64,000 nucleotides of DNA from Microbacterium sp. (GTDB lineage: Bacteria > Actinomycetota > Actinomycetes > Actinomycetales > Microbacteriaceae), in NCBI GenBank assembly GCA_017306415.1, contig JAFKIL010000002.1, positions 62,001-126,000 on the forward strand, written 5' to 3'. Positions 17,930-26,485 of this stretch are shown one piece after another (position 1 is the first letter of the stretch; every line of letters starts with the position of its first letter). The position numbers and the translations under genes were made by a program. The notes beneath the pieces were generated by a model, which saw nothing but the letters and a program-made list of their open reading frames with translations, did not search any database and had not been told where the DNA came from.

Positions 17930-18580
17930 TCACGAACCCGTGACGGTGTGGATCCCGCGGTCGGCGACGCGGTAGACGCGATCGGTGAGGTCGCTCACGT
18001 CGGCGCGACTGTGGCTCGTGAACAGGATCGTGACGCCGCGCGCCTGCTCCTCGCGAAGAACCGCCTTCACCCGCTCGGTGCTCTCCTCGTCGAGGGCGTT
18101 GAAGGGCTCATCGAGGAGGAGGACGTCCGGACTCTCCATGAGCGCTTGCGCGAGCGACAGCTTCTGCTTCATGCCGAGCGAATAGTGCCGCACCGTCTGG
18201 CGGGTGTCGGGGTCGAGCCCGACGCGTTCCATTGCGCGGCGGATCTCCGGCATCCCGATGCGGCGACGGATGCGAGCCAGATCGAGGAGGTTCTCGATGC
18301 CCGACCGACCGGGGAGATAGGCAGGCCCGTCGATGGTGATCCCGAACTTGTCCGGGAAGGTGCGGCGCGGCGACAGATACGCCGGATCCACCCAGACCTC
18401 GCCACTGTCGGGGGTCATGAATCCGCAGATCAGCCTCAGGAGCACGGACTTGCCCGAGCCGTTGTGCCCGGTGAGCGCATAGGTGGCCGCGCGCTCGATG
18501 CGCATCGACGCATCGGCATAGAGGCGGAAGCCGCCGAGTCTCACGGTGATGTCGCGGACGTCGATCACGGTGTCGGTCAT
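17930..18580 (-). CDS. ABC transporter ATP-binding protein
   Basis: 216 aa. Walker A GHNGSGKSVLLRLICGF (about residue 38), signature HYSLGMKQKLSLAQAL (LGMKQ in place of LSGGQ), Walker B SPDVLLLDEPFNALDEEST and the H-loop LFTSHSRAD are all present, so the ATPase should be active. The ATG overlaps the stop of the upstream permease gene by 4 bases. With two membrane proteins it forms a three-gene ABC system of the exporter or ABC-2-like type; there is no binding protein. Substrate unknown. Confidence 0.9.
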   Translation of the reverse strand: MTDTVIDVRDITVRLGGFRLYADASMRIERAATYALTGHNGSGKSVLLRLICGFMTPDSGEVWVDPAYLSPRRTFPDKFGITIDGPAYLPGRSGIENLLDLARIRRRIGMPEIRRAMERVGLDPDTRQTVRHYSLGMKQKLSLAQALMESPDVLLLDEPFNALDEESTERVKAVLREEQARGVTILFTSHSRADVSDLTDRVYRVADRGIHTVTGS

Positions 18581-20046
18581 GAGGGTACGGCTCCTTGCGC
18601 GAGGAAGAGCGAACGTGACGCCCTCCGGATCTGGGATGAGAAGACGGCGATCGTGAACAGGACGACGGTGCCCGCCACGAGCACCGTCGTGCTGAGCAGC
18701 ACTTCGGGTCCGCCACCCGGGAGGACCGATCCGGTGGCGGACCGCTGGATGGGGATCGGCGACCATGCAGGGATTGGCAGCAGCGCGAGCGCGGCGAGCA
18801 CTCCGATCGTCACGAGACCGGCCGGCGGGGCGTCCACGATGAGCATCGCCGCGGTGAGGCACGCGACGTAGAACATGATCTGGAGGAACTGCGTCACGGT
18901 CAGGACCAACAGCAGCAGCCCACCGGCCTCGGACGGCGGCGGGGAGAAGTCGCGCCCGCCCGCGATCACGTACGCTCCGACCGTGGACAGCAGCACCGTC
19001 ACCACGAAGACCAGCGCCAGCCTGGCCTCCCTTGCGACGATCGCCAGGATCTGGCGTCGGCGGCTGCCATAGCGGATGAGCGTGAGCGAAGCCCGCGCGC
19101 CGAGCACGCCCTCGAGTCGGAACAGGGCGAGGAAGGCGTACCCGACCACCAGGACGAGCTCGATGAGCACCTGCAACGGAGTGCCGCTGGCTCCCGCGAA
19201 GACCGTCACGGCGTGCGTGAACACGTCGACCGACGCCGTTCCCAGACTGTAGGTCGCGAACAGGATGACGACGAACGCGCCGACGCACGGCGCGAGCCAC
19301 TCCGGTTGTTCGAGAGGGCGCTGCCGAGCAGACCGGTCCGCGGCGACGGCCGACAGGACGAGCGCCGCGAACACAAGGACATACGTCGTGCAGACCGGCA
19401 CGATCAGGTCGGGGTGGCGGACGAGCTGCCCGATCGTCGTGTATGCCTCGACCCCCGCGAGCGGGCCGAACGGGATGGCCCCGTTCACGGACAGTGCGCC
19501 CCAGACCCAGATCACGATTCCGGCGGTGACGGCGGCGCTGTATGAGAACGTCATCGCGAGCACTTCGACGGCGAGCCGCACCGCGATCAGGAAGCACGAG
19601 AGGAGCGCGATCTGGGCGACCGGGGAGAGCAGCAGCGGCACGCCGGCCGCCATCAGTCTGGCGGCGGTGTCCAGACCTCGACCGGGCGCCTCGAGTCCGA
19701 TCACGCCTGCCACAGCTGAGGTGACGACGACCACGAGCGCGGCTGCGACGAGCATACGCGCAGACGCGGCGGCGACGCCTCGCAACAAAGCCCGATACGT
19801 GCCGACGCGAACCAACCGCGGACCCCGCCGGGTGACACGCGTGTCGAGGAGAGCGTATGCGAGCCACAGCGTGATCACGACGAAGGCGATGAACTGGGAA
19901 CTCGTCGAACCGGCGATCAGTCCCCCGAAAGCCGCGTGGACGGTGTCCGTCGCGAAGGCCGCGGAGGCGTCCCACGTCGCGTAGCCGAAACTGGCGCCAG
20001 CGAGTAAGAGGAGGACAGCGGCCCGCCACGCCACGCGAAGGGTCAC
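18577..20046 (-). CDS. Multi-pass membrane protein, ABC transporter permease
   Basis: 489 aa from GTG 20046, overlapping the stop of the upstream gene by 4 bases. About 10-12 hydrophobic segments are visible (VAWRAAVLLLLAGASFGYAT, FIAFVVITLWLAYALL, LVLVVGYAFLALF, LLLLVLTVTQFLQIMFYVAC). I see no EAA loop typical of importers, so an ABC-2/exporter-like permease is more probable. It lies between another permease-like gene and the ATPase in one coupled operon. Confidence 0.75.
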   Translation of the reverse strand: MTLRVAWRAAVLLLLAGASFGYATWDASAAFATDTVHAAFGGLIAGSTSSQFIAFVVITLWLAYALLDTRVTRRGPRLVRVGTYRALLRGVAAASARMLVAAALVVVVTSAVAGVIGLEAPGRGLDTAARLMAAGVPLLLSPVAQIALLSCFLIAVRLAVEVLAMTFSYSAAVTAGIVIWVWGALSVNGAIPFGPLAGVEAYTTIGQLVRHPDLIVPVCTTYVLVFAALVLSAVAADRSARQRPLEQPEWLAPCVGAFVVILFATYSLGTASVDVFTHAVTVFAGASGTPLQVLIELVLVVGYAFLALFRLEGVLGARASLTLIRYGSRRRQILAIVAREARLALVFVVTVLLSTVGAYVIAGGRDFSPPPSEAGGLLLLVLTVTQFLQIMFYVACLTAAMLIVDAPPAGLVTIGVLAALALLPIPAWSPIPIQRSATGSVLPGGGPEVLLSTTVLVAGTVVLFTIAVFSSQIRRASRSLFLAQGAVPS

Positions 20047-20822
20047 GCGAGCCTCGGATTCGTGGGGGCGCGACGGATCACGTAGACGGCGAACGCTGCG
20101 ACGAACATGAGGAGGACCAGGTTCGGCGCTGCGGCGAACAGTGGATCGGTCCCGATCAATCCCATCGGGAACGTGGAGAAGCGGAACGAGAGCTGGGGGA
20201 CGCCGGCGAGCGCGAAGATCAGCTCGCTCGCGATGTAGAGCAGGAACGGCGAAGCGAGCGCGAGGATCCGGCTCGAGATCGTGACGAGCAGACACACCGC
20301 GAGCGCCGCATACGCGGCAGCGGCGAGCGCCACCCACAGCGAATACGCGATCCCGAAGAACAGCTCGCCCTGGCGAAGGAACGTTCCGAATGCGAAATCG
20401 GTGTAACTGGCCGCGGTGGCCTCCGCTGCCGACAAGTCCGACTCGAGACTCGGATCGCCCACGGCCGGCCACACGAGGTACGCCACGACGAACGCGGTCA
20501 GCGTCTGGAAGAAGAAGAGGGCTGCCGCACCACCGGCTGAAGACGCCAGCCGTCGTCCGAAGTAGGTGCGGACTCCGATACGGGCGCGGGTGTTGGCGAC
20601 GTGCCGCGCGACGAGCGCCTGGTAGAAGCCGAGACACGTCACGAGAACAATGAGGAGCGGGAACACAAGGGTCTCGATCGAGTTCATCATCTCGCCGAAG
20701 ACGCCGAAATGACCGGGGAAGCTGGTCGTCGGAGCCATGTCGATCACTCGCCAGACGGGCAAAACGATCACGGCGATCACGATGAGCACGACGGCGGTGC
20801 GCCGCGTGCCCGGTGACTTCAT
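20043..20822 (-). CDS. Membrane protein, ABC transporter permease-like
   Basis: 259 aa from ATG 20822, the first gene of the ABC operon. A membrane segment at residues 10-27 (AVVLIVIAVIVLPVW) is followed by a loop of about 35 residues and five further hydrophobic stretches, including ETLVFPLLIVLVTCLGFYQA and AAAYAALAVCLLVTISSRIL. Topology resembles one half of an ABC-2-type exporter. It shares a 253-bp upstream gap, containing an unusual direct repeat, with the divergent SRPBCC gene. Confidence 0.7.
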   Translation of the reverse strand: MKSPGTRRTAVVLIVIAVIVLPVWRVIDMAPTTSFPGHFGVFGEMMNSIETLVFPLLIVLVTCLGFYQALVARHVANTRARIGVRTYFGRRLASSAGGAAALFFFQTLTAFVVAYLVWPAVGDPSLESDLSAAEATAASYTDFAFGTFLRQGELFFGIAYSLWVALAAAAYAALAVCLLVTISSRILALASPFLLYIASELIFALAGVPQLSFRFSTFPMGLIGTDPLFAAAPNLVLLMFVAAFAVYVIRRAPTNPRLA

Positions 20823-20928
20823 GACGGTGTCCCGCCTTTCGATGAGGTGGGCGGCACCCGATGCGCCGTGCCCTCGGCCTGCCAAGCTACGGACCGCACG
20901 TCGGCTTCGGAACGCCGACCGGTCAAAA

Positions 20929-20982
20929 CCACCAGAAGTGGGGGTTCCGGTCTTTGCACATCCACCAGAACGTGGGGTTGCG
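20929..20982. repeat. Tandem direct repeat (CCACCAGAA-GTGG type), possible operator
   Basis: Two 21-base units begin CCACCAGAAGTGGGGGTT (20929) and CCACCAGAACGTGGGGTT (20962), spaced 33 bases (three helical turns). Each contains a small CCAC...GTGG dyad. An outer CGCCGACC / GGTCGGCG pair brackets them. It is the only notable structure in the 253-bp gap between the ABC operon and the SRPBCC gene. Confidence 0.5.
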
Positions 20983-21075
20983 AAGGGTCGGCGACTCCAT
21001 CGCGGGCGGCAGGTGGGCATGGGCGCCCGCGCAAGGGGGTCCCTCGGGTCGGAGGCGGGGAGTATCCTCCCGCGC

Positions 21076-21498
21076 ATGGACGGATATGTGGCACGGGCCG
21101 AGCGCGACGTCGCGGCGCCCGCGGAGGAGATCTGGGGGCTGCTGACGGCCGAGGCATCCCGCGTGTATTTCGGCGCGCAGGTCGAGTCGGACTGGCAGGT
21201 CGGCAGTCCGGTGGTCTGGCGCGGGGAGTGGGAGGGCAAGCCCTTCGAAGACCGGGGCCGGGTCGTCGAGGCCGACCCGCCGTCGCGGCTGGTCATCACG
21301 CACTACAGCCCGCTGTCGGGGGAGGAGGATCGCCCCGAGAACTACCACCGCATGGAGTACCTGCTCTCGGAGGCGGGCGGCGGCACCCACGTCGTGCTCG
21401 AGCAGGATGGCAATCCCACGCAGGATGCCGCGGACCACGCGGCCGCGAACTGGCAGAAGATGCTCGACGGCCTCGCCGAGATCGCCGAACAGGGCTGA
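21076..21498 (+). CDS. SRPBCC (START/AHSA1-like) domain protein
   Basis: 140 aa. YVARAERDVAAPAEEIWGLL opens the helix-grip fold, and SPVVWRGEWEGKPFEDRGRV plus GGGTHVVLEQDGNPTQDAAD are typical of AHSA1/polyketide-cyclase-like proteins; the C-terminal helix is NWQKMLDGLAEIAEQ. TATCCT (21063-21068) lies 7 bases upstream of the ATG and no Shine-Dalgarno sequence is visible, so it is probably leaderless. These proteins bind hydrophobic ligands; the specific role is unknown. Confidence 0.8.
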   Translation: MDGYVARAERDVAAPAEEIWGLLTAEASRVYFGAQVESDWQVGSPVVWRGEWEGKPFEDRGRVVEADPPSRLVITHYSPLSGEEDRPENYHRMEYLLSEAGGGTHVVLEQDGNPTQDAADHAAANWQKMLDGLAEIAEQG

Positions 21499-21563
21499 CG
21501 TCCTCCGGCGCCGCGGGACCTCCGGCCCGTGCGGCGCCGGGGCCGCGCGCCTACGCTGGGGGG

Positions 21564-22169
21564 ATGCCGCGACTGCAGGCCGACGCCCCCGCTGACCGCT
21601 GGGTCCCCGTGACGGAATCGCTGGGGTTCCGCGGTCGCCGGCACCGAAAGGCCGCGATCCGGATGCTGCTGAACCAGGCCGGGGCCGCGATGGGGGCGCC
21701 CGAGCAGGGCGACGGCGGCGCGCGACGGGGCGGGTTCACGGCATGGGCGATGAGCCAGGCGACGCCCTTCCTCATGCGCCGCGCGGCCGGTCGCGTGCTG
21801 GTGTGGGTGTGGAAGGACGACCCCGAACTCCTCGTCGCGATGGCGCAGCTGCAGGAGGCGACGCCGCAGCTGCGGACCGCCCGCGCGATGATGCCGATGG
21901 AGTACGACGACACGGAGGAGTTCCGCAACCCCCACCTCGGCGTCGGCGAGCGGCTGCTGATGTCGCTCCCGGAGGACCCTCGCACTCCCCCGTTCGCGAC
22001 CTACACGTGGGACACGGGCACGTACTTCGTCGTGCTCACGGCGGTGTGCTCGGACCGGCAGCGGTTCGGGATGCTCACCTCTGCGCTCGACGCCCTCGCC
22101 CGGTCGCTGCGCATCGTCGAGGACCTCACGGTCGGCGAGCACGAGATCCTCCGGCTCGACCCGAGCTGA
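21564..22169 (+). CDS. Conserved hypothetical protein
   Basis: 201 aa, soluble, rich in Arg and Leu. The start ATG 21564 follows TACGCT (21552-21557) and a run of six G, the same arrangement as in front of the DUF2470 gene at 57547, so translation is probably leaderless or uses the G-run. The C-terminal half (TYTWDTGTYFVVLTAVCSDR, LDALARSLRIVEDL) looks like an alpha/beta domain. I do not recognise a family. It lies upstream of the DUF6325-like and SHOCT genes. Confidence 0.65.
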   Translation: MPRLQADAPADRWVPVTESLGFRGRRHRKAAIRMLLNQAGAAMGAPEQGDGGARRGGFTAWAMSQATPFLMRRAAGRVLVWVWKDDPELLVAMAQLQEATPQLRTARAMMPMEYDDTEEFRNPHLGVGERLLMSLPEDPRTPPFATYTWDTGTYFVVLTAVCSDRQRFGMLTSALDALARSLRIVEDLTVGEHEILRLDPS

Positions 22170-22202
22170 CCCCCCTGATCTGCACCAACGAAAGGAAGCC
22201 AC

Positions 22203-22646
22203 ATGGTCGATTTCCGCTATGGGCCCGTCGAGTTCTACCTCGTCGGACTCGAAGGCGACCGCCCCGAACCGGGTGTCGTCGCCGCCCTGGTCAATCTCCT
22301 CGACACGGGCATGGTCCGGCTCCTCGACTTCGTCATCCTCTCGAAGGACGACGACGGCGAGGTGACCGTCACCGAGGTCGAGGACGAGGACGACCGGTAC
22401 GGACTCGGTGAGACCGAGCTCTCGGCCAGCGGCATCGTCGGCGACGAGGACGTCGCGGAGCTCGCGGAGCTGATCCCGCCCGGCGCGTCCGCCGCGCTCG
22501 TCGCGTTCGAGCTCGTCTACCAGCGCGACCTGGCCAGCAGGCTCGCGGCATCCGGGGCCGTGGTCCTCGCGAGCGACCGCGTCCCCGCCCCCGTCGTGAA
22601 CGCGTTGATGGACGCGCTCGACGATGCCGAACAAGAAGGAGAGTGA
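22203..22646 (+). CDS. DUF6325-like protein
   Basis: 147 aa, acidic. FRYGPVEFYLVGLEGDRPEP at the N-terminus and the ILSKDDDGEVTVTEVEDEDD centre match the small DUF1269/DUF6325 proteins that actinobacteria often encode beside an SHOCT-domain protein. The C-terminal half ends in LASDRVPAPVVNALMDALDD. AAAGGAAG lies 5-7 bases before ATG 22203. The next gene starts one base after its stop. Function unknown. Confidence 0.75.
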   Translation: MVDFRYGPVEFYLVGLEGDRPEPGVVAALVNLLDTGMVRLLDFVILSKDDDGEVTVTEVEDEDDRYGLGETELSASGIVGDEDVAELAELIPPGASAALVAFELVYQRDLASRLAASGAVVLASDRVPAPVVNALMDALDDAEQEGE

Positions 22647-22647
22647 C

Positions 22648-23013
22648 ATGCCGTTCGTGAGGAGAGCCGGCCGCCCCGGCCTGATCGGGCTCGCCGCCCG
22701 CACCGCCGTCGTCGCCGGAACGGCCTCCGCCGTGAGCGGAGCCGTCGCGGGGAACCAGCAGAAGCGCGCCCAGGCGGAGTACGAGCAGCAGCAGTACCAG
22801 GCTGCGCAGCAGCAGGCGCAGATCGACGCGGCGGCCCAGGCCGCGGCCGCGCAGTACGCGCAGCCCGCTCCCGCTCCCGCCGCCGCTCCCGCATCCGCTC
22901 CCGCCGCCGGGGTCGACCTCGTCGGCGAGATCCAGAAGCTCGCCGCGCTCAAAGATGCCGGTGTCCTCACCGACGACGAGTTCGCCGCGGCGAAGGCGAA
23001 GCTGCTCTCCTGA
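22648..23013 (+). CDS. SHOCT-domain protein with Gln/Ala-rich middle
   Basis: 121 aa. A short basic, hydrophobic N-terminus (residues 1-35, AARTAVVAGTASAVSGAVAG) could associate with the membrane. Then comes a Gln/Ala/Tyr-rich stretch (38-70), a Pro/Ala linker, and a C-terminal SHOCT helix pair, EIQKLAALKDAGVLTDDEFA. AAGGAGAG precedes ATG 22648, one base after the DUF6325-like stop, so the two are co-translated. SHOCT domains occur in oligomeric or membrane-linked proteins; the role here is unknown. Confidence 0.8.
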   Translation: MPFVRRAGRPGLIGLAARTAVVAGTASAVSGAVAGNQQKRAQAEYEQQQYQAAQQQAQIDAAAQAAAAQYAQPAPAPAAAPASAPAAGVDLVGEIQKLAALKDAGVLTDDEFAAAKAKLLS

Positions 23014-23018
23014 GCCGT

Positions 23019-23104
23019 GTGCAGGACTCCACGGAATCGTCGTGCCGACGGCCCCGACACGCCTGCCGGCACACGCCGCTGCGCCGATCCGTGGAGTTCT
23101 GCAC
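23019..23104. repeat. Long inverted repeat, family C copy 1 (86 bp)
   Basis: Arms GTGCAGGACTCCACGGA (23019-23035) and TCCGTGGAGTTCTGCAC (23088-23104), 17 bases with one mismatch, and an inner GTGCCG/CGGCAC pair. It begins 6 bases after the SHOCT gene stop. A related element with the same termini lies at 52641-52740. Confidence 0.75.
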
Positions 23105-23129
23105 CGTCGTCGGGAAGGGGCGTGATCGC

Positions 23130-24041
23130 GTGACCTCCGACCGTGACATGGTGCTGGTCCCCGGCGGCACGTTCATGATGGGATCCGACGAGTTCTACCC
23201 CGACGAACGCCCGGTCCACGAGCGCCCGGTCGCAGCCTTCCTCCTCGACCGCTACGAGGTCACGAACGAGGACTACGCCCGCTTCGTCGACGACACGGGA
23301 TACGTCACGGTGGCCGAGCGCGCGCTCGACCCAGCCGCATTCCCCGGCGCCGACCCCGCCGACCTCGTGCCGGGTGCCATGGTGTTCACGCCCACCTCGG
23401 GGCCGGTCGACCTCGGCAACTGGCGCAACTGGTGGCGGTGGCAGCCGGGCGCGTACTGGCGCGAGCCGTTCGGTCCGGGTTCGTCGATCGACGAGCGGCT
23501 GCGGCACCCCGTCGTCCAGGTCGCCTTCGAGGATGTCACGGCCTACGCCGCGTGGGCCGGTGGACGCCTCCCCACCGAAGCGGAGCACGAGTACGCGGCC
23601 CGCGGCGGACGGGACGGCGCGCGATTCGCGTGGGGCGACGAGCCCTACCCGGACGGCATCCCGCGGGCCAACACGTGGCTCGGACGCTTCCCCCACGACA
23701 ACCAGGGGGTGGGGGACGCGGCGCCCGTCGGCTCGTACGAGCCCAACGGCTACGGCCTCTACGACCTGATCGGCAACGTGTGGGAGTGGACGAGCGACTA
23801 CTACACGCCCCGCCACGTGCGTCTGTCGGACACGCCCGTCGACGCAGGCAAGCGCGCGAACCTCCTCGCCACGGCCAGCGCGCAGGAGGGCTTCCCCGGC
23901 ATCCCGCGACGCGTGCTGAAGGGCGGCTCGCACCTGTGCTCGCCGGACTACTGCCTGCGCTTCCGTCCCGCCGCCCGTTCACCGCAGGCGGAGGACACCG
24001 GGATGTCGCACATCGGCTTCCGCATCGCGCGCGACGCCTGA
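23130..24041 (+). CDS. Formylglycine-generating enzyme (sulfatase-activating)
   Basis: 303 aa from GTG 23130, preceded by GGAAGGGG. VPGGTFMMGSDEFYPDERPV and FLLDRYEVTNEDYARFVDDT open the FGE-sulfatase domain. GGRLPTEAEHEYAARGG and GNVWEWTSDYYTP are mid-domain hallmarks. The catalytic copper-binding cysteine pair is intact in KGGSHLCSPDYCLRFRPAAR. The enzyme oxidises the active-site Cys of sulfatases to formylglycine. The sulfatase gene immediately downstream carries the CTAGR target motif, so this is a dedicated pair. Confidence 0.93.
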   Translation: MTSDRDMVLVPGGTFMMGSDEFYPDERPVHERPVAAFLLDRYEVTNEDYARFVDDTGYVTVAERALDPAAFPGADPADLVPGAMVFTPTSGPVDLGNWRNWWRWQPGAYWREPFGPGSSIDERLRHPVVQVAFEDVTAYAAWAGGRLPTEAEHEYAARGGRDGARFAWGDEPYPDGIPRANTWLGRFPHDNQGVGDAAPVGSYEPNGYGLYDLIGNVWEWTSDYYTPRHVRLSDTPVDAGKRANLLATASAQEGFPGIPRRVLKGGSHLCSPDYCLRFRPAARSPQAEDTGMSHIGFRIARDA

Positions 24042-24047
24042 ACGCCA

Positions 24048-24063
24048 CGGGACTTTGGTCCCG
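24048..24063. promoter_or_regulatory. Palindrome CGGGACTTTGGTCCCG, DosR-box-like or small hairpin
   Basis: A 6-base-arm palindrome starting 7 bases after the FGE stop and 74 bases before the sulfatase start. The core GGGACTTTGGTCCC is close to the DosR/DevR box of mycobacteria (GGGACT-NNN-GTCCC). It could equally be a weak transcription-terminating hairpin; no T-tract follows. Confidence 0.35.
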
Positions 24064-24136
24064 CGAGCCTCTGACGGCGGCGTGCTTTCGTGCGTGAGGG
24101 AACGCGGCGCGGCGTTCGGGACGAAGGGGAGGGAAC

Positions 24137-25639
24137 GTGGCACACAAGCCGAACATCCTGATCATCTGGGGCGATGACATCGGGATCTCCAACGTCAGCG
24201 CCTACTCGAGCGGGCTGATGGGATACCGCACCCCGAACATCGACCGCATCGCGGACGAGGGCGTGAAGTTCACCGATTACTACGGCGAGCAGAGCTGCAC
24301 GGCGGGGAGGGCGGCGTTCATCACCGGCCAGAACCCGTACCGCTCCGGGCTCACCAAGGTCGGCATGCCCGGTGCCGACCTCGGGCTGCGCGCGGATGAC
24401 CCCACGATCGCGACAGCGTTGAAGGCCGAGGGATACGCGACGGGCCAGTTCGGGAAGAACCACCTCGGCGATCGCGACGAGTTCCTCCCGACCGCGCACG
24501 GGTTCGACGAGTTCTTCGGCAACCTGTACCACCTCAACGCGGAGGAGGAGCCGGAGCTGCCCGACTATCCGACCGAGGCGGACTTCCCGAACTTCCGCAC
24601 GCGCTTCGGTCCGCGCGGCGTCATCCACTCGTGGGCGAACCCGGACGGCACCCAGCGGATCGAGGATACCGGGCCGCTCACCAAGAAGCGCATGGAGACA
24701 TGCGACGAGGAGTTCCGCGACGCGGCGATCGACTTCATGCGACGGAAGAACGCCGAGGAGCAGCCGTTCTTCCTGTGGTTCAACTCGACCCACATGCATT
24801 TCCGCACGCACACCCGCCCCGAGGACCTCGGTCGGGCGGGGCGCTGGCAGTCGCCGTATCACGACGCGATGCTCTACCACGACGAGATCGTCGGCGACCT
24901 GCTCGACGAGCTGGACGCGTTGGGCATCGCCGACGACACGATCGTGATGTACTCGACCGACAACGGTCCGCACATGAACAGCTGGCCGGATGCCGGGATG
25001 ACCCCCTTCCGGAACGAGAAGAACTCGAACTGGGAGGGCGCCTACCGCGTGCCGGCCATGGTCCGGTGGCCCGGGCACATCCCGGCGGGGACCACGTTGA
25101 ACGGCATCGTCAGTCACAACGACTGGTTCGTAACGCTGCTGGCCGCGGTCGGCAACGACCACATCGCCGCGGACCTGCGCGAGGGCGTCGAGCTCGACGG
25201 CATCCGCTACCGGGTGCATCTGGACGGGCACGATCAGCTCGCCTACCTCACCGGCGCGGCCGACGAGAGCCCGCGGAACTTCTTCTTCTACGTCTCGGAC
25301 GACGGCGACCTCACGGCGCTGCGTTACGACAACTGGAAGGTGGTGTTTCTCGAGCAGCGCGCCACCGGGACGCTGCAGATCTGGCAGGAGCCGTTCACCG
25401 AGCTGCGCTTCCCCAAGCTGTTCAACCTGCGGACGGACCCGTACGAGCGCGCCGACATCACCTCGAACACCTACTGGGACTGGGTGCTCGACCACATCTT
25501 CCTCTTCATCCCGGCGCAGGCGTTCGTCGGCGAGATGCTGCAGACGCTCGCCGCGTTCCCCCGGCGTCAGGAGCCGGCGTCGTTCAACCTCGACAAGGTG
25601 CTGGCCAAGCTCCAGGACGCCGGGGCCGGCGCGTCCTGA
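24137..25639 (+). CDS. Type I sulfatase (arylsulfatase family)
   Basis: 500 aa from GTG 24137, with GGGGAGGG just upstream. KPNILIIWGDDIGISNVSAY provides the metal-binding Asp pair. GEQSCTAGRAAFITGQNPYR near residue 55 contains C-T-A-G-R, the formylglycine target (C-x-P/A-x-R). YSTDNGPHMNSWPDAG (about 275) supplies the second metal site. No signal peptide is visible, so it is probably cytoplasmic. It hydrolyses sulfate esters; the natural substrate is unknown. The FGE gene upstream should activate it. Confidence 0.93.
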   Translation: MAHKPNILIIWGDDIGISNVSAYSSGLMGYRTPNIDRIADEGVKFTDYYGEQSCTAGRAAFITGQNPYRSGLTKVGMPGADLGLRADDPTIATALKAEGYATGQFGKNHLGDRDEFLPTAHGFDEFFGNLYHLNAEEEPELPDYPTEADFPNFRTRFGPRGVIHSWANPDGTQRIEDTGPLTKKRMETCDEEFRDAAIDFMRRKNAEEQPFFLWFNSTHMHFRTHTRPEDLGRAGRWQSPYHDAMLYHDEIVGDLLDELDALGIADDTIVMYSTDNGPHMNSWPDAGMTPFRNEKNSNWEGAYRVPAMVRWPGHIPAGTTLNGIVSHNDWFVTLLAAVGNDHIAADLREGVELDGIRYRVHLDGHDQLAYLTGAADESPRNFFFYVSDDGDLTALRYDNWKVVFLEQRATGTLQIWQEPFTELRFPKLFNLRTDPYERADITSNTYWDWVLDHIFLFIPAQAFVGEMLQTLAAFPRRQEPASFNLDKVLAKLQDAGAGAS

Positions 25640-25672
25640 GGCGCCGCGGACCGCTCTCCGGCGACGGGCGCG

Positions 25673-26425
25673 TCAGCCGGCCGGGCGGTCGTCGCCGCGA
25701 GCGGCGGGCGGCTCGGGCAGCCGGGCCGCCATCTCGGTGAGCTGCTCGGCGAGCCGGCGCACTTGGCCCCGGGTCGCGGCCTCGTCGTCGTCGTGGCCGC
25801 GCGCCACCCGCTCGATGACCCACGACGAGAGCGTGGCGGTCACGACCCCGACGATCGCGACCCCGCCCGCCATGAGGAGCACCGCGACGACGCGACCACC
25901 GGTCGTGACCGGGTAGTAGTCCCCGTAGCCGACCGTCGTGATCGTGACGAACGCCCACCAGACGGCATCCCCGAAGTTCACGATGTTCGCGCCCGGCGCG
26001 TGGCGCTCGGCGTCGAGCACGGCGAGCGCACCGATGTAGATGATGAGGATGGCGGCGCCCGCGCCGTAGATCGCGATGCGACTGCGCAGCGCGGTGCCGG
26101 CCGTGCGCTGCAGCACGTTCACCAGGGTCAGGACCCGCAGCAGCCGCAGCGGGCGCAGCATCGGGAGGGCCACGACGGCGAAGTCGAACAGATGCTTGCG
26201 GAACCACGCGCCGCGAGGATCGGCGAGCGTGAGCCGCACCACGTAGTCCGCGACGAACACGAGCCACGTGACGGCCATGACCCCGCGGGCGAGCAGCTCC
26301 GCCCGTCCGTGCAGGTCGGCGATCACCTGCCAGGAGTACGCGACCAGCCAGATCAGGGACGCGACCATCAGCGGCCAGTAGGTGTGCTCCCTCCAGGCCT
26401 CCTGCGTCAGCCGATGTTCCGCCAC
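25673..26425 (-). CDS. Voltage-gated-type potassium channel
   Basis: 250 aa from GTG 26425, leaderless: TAGAGT (complement of 26433-26438) lies 7 bases upstream. Hydrophobic S1-S4 come first, with an Arg-spaced S4-like segment LRPLRLLRVLTLVNVLQRTA. The pore carries the selectivity filter in FVTITTVGYGDYYPVTTGGR (TVGYGD, about residue 165), followed by S6. A cytoplasmic tail of about 45 residues is Arg/Glu-rich and could form a helix. Membrane protein, convergent with the sulfatase gene. Confidence 0.9.
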   Translation of the reverse strand: MAEHRLTQEAWREHTYWPLMVASLIWLVAYSWQVIADLHGRAELLARGVMAVTWLVFVADYVVRLTLADPRGAWFRKHLFDFAVVALPMLRPLRLLRVLTLVNVLQRTAGTALRSRIAIYGAGAAILIIYIGALAVLDAERHAPGANIVNFGDAVWWAFVTITTVGYGDYYPVTTGGRVVAVLLMAGGVAIVGVVTATLSSWVIERVARGHDDDEAATRGQVRRLAEQLTEMAARLPEPPAARGDDRPAG

Positions 26426-26485
26426 GCCTCGGACTCTAGGGCCGATGCGCCGCAGGACCCGGCAGACCCGCGAGATGATGGGCGG

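Noticed and set aside
20923-21438. Minus-strand frame encoding repeated NPxFWW peptides
   Set aside because: The peptide repeat is a by-product of the DNA direct repeat at 20929-20982; the frame runs antisense to the SRPBCC gene and shows no start signal.
24048-24063. Strong intrinsic terminator between FGE and sulfatase
   Set aside because: Only 6-base arms and no T-tract; kept instead as an ambiguous palindrome.
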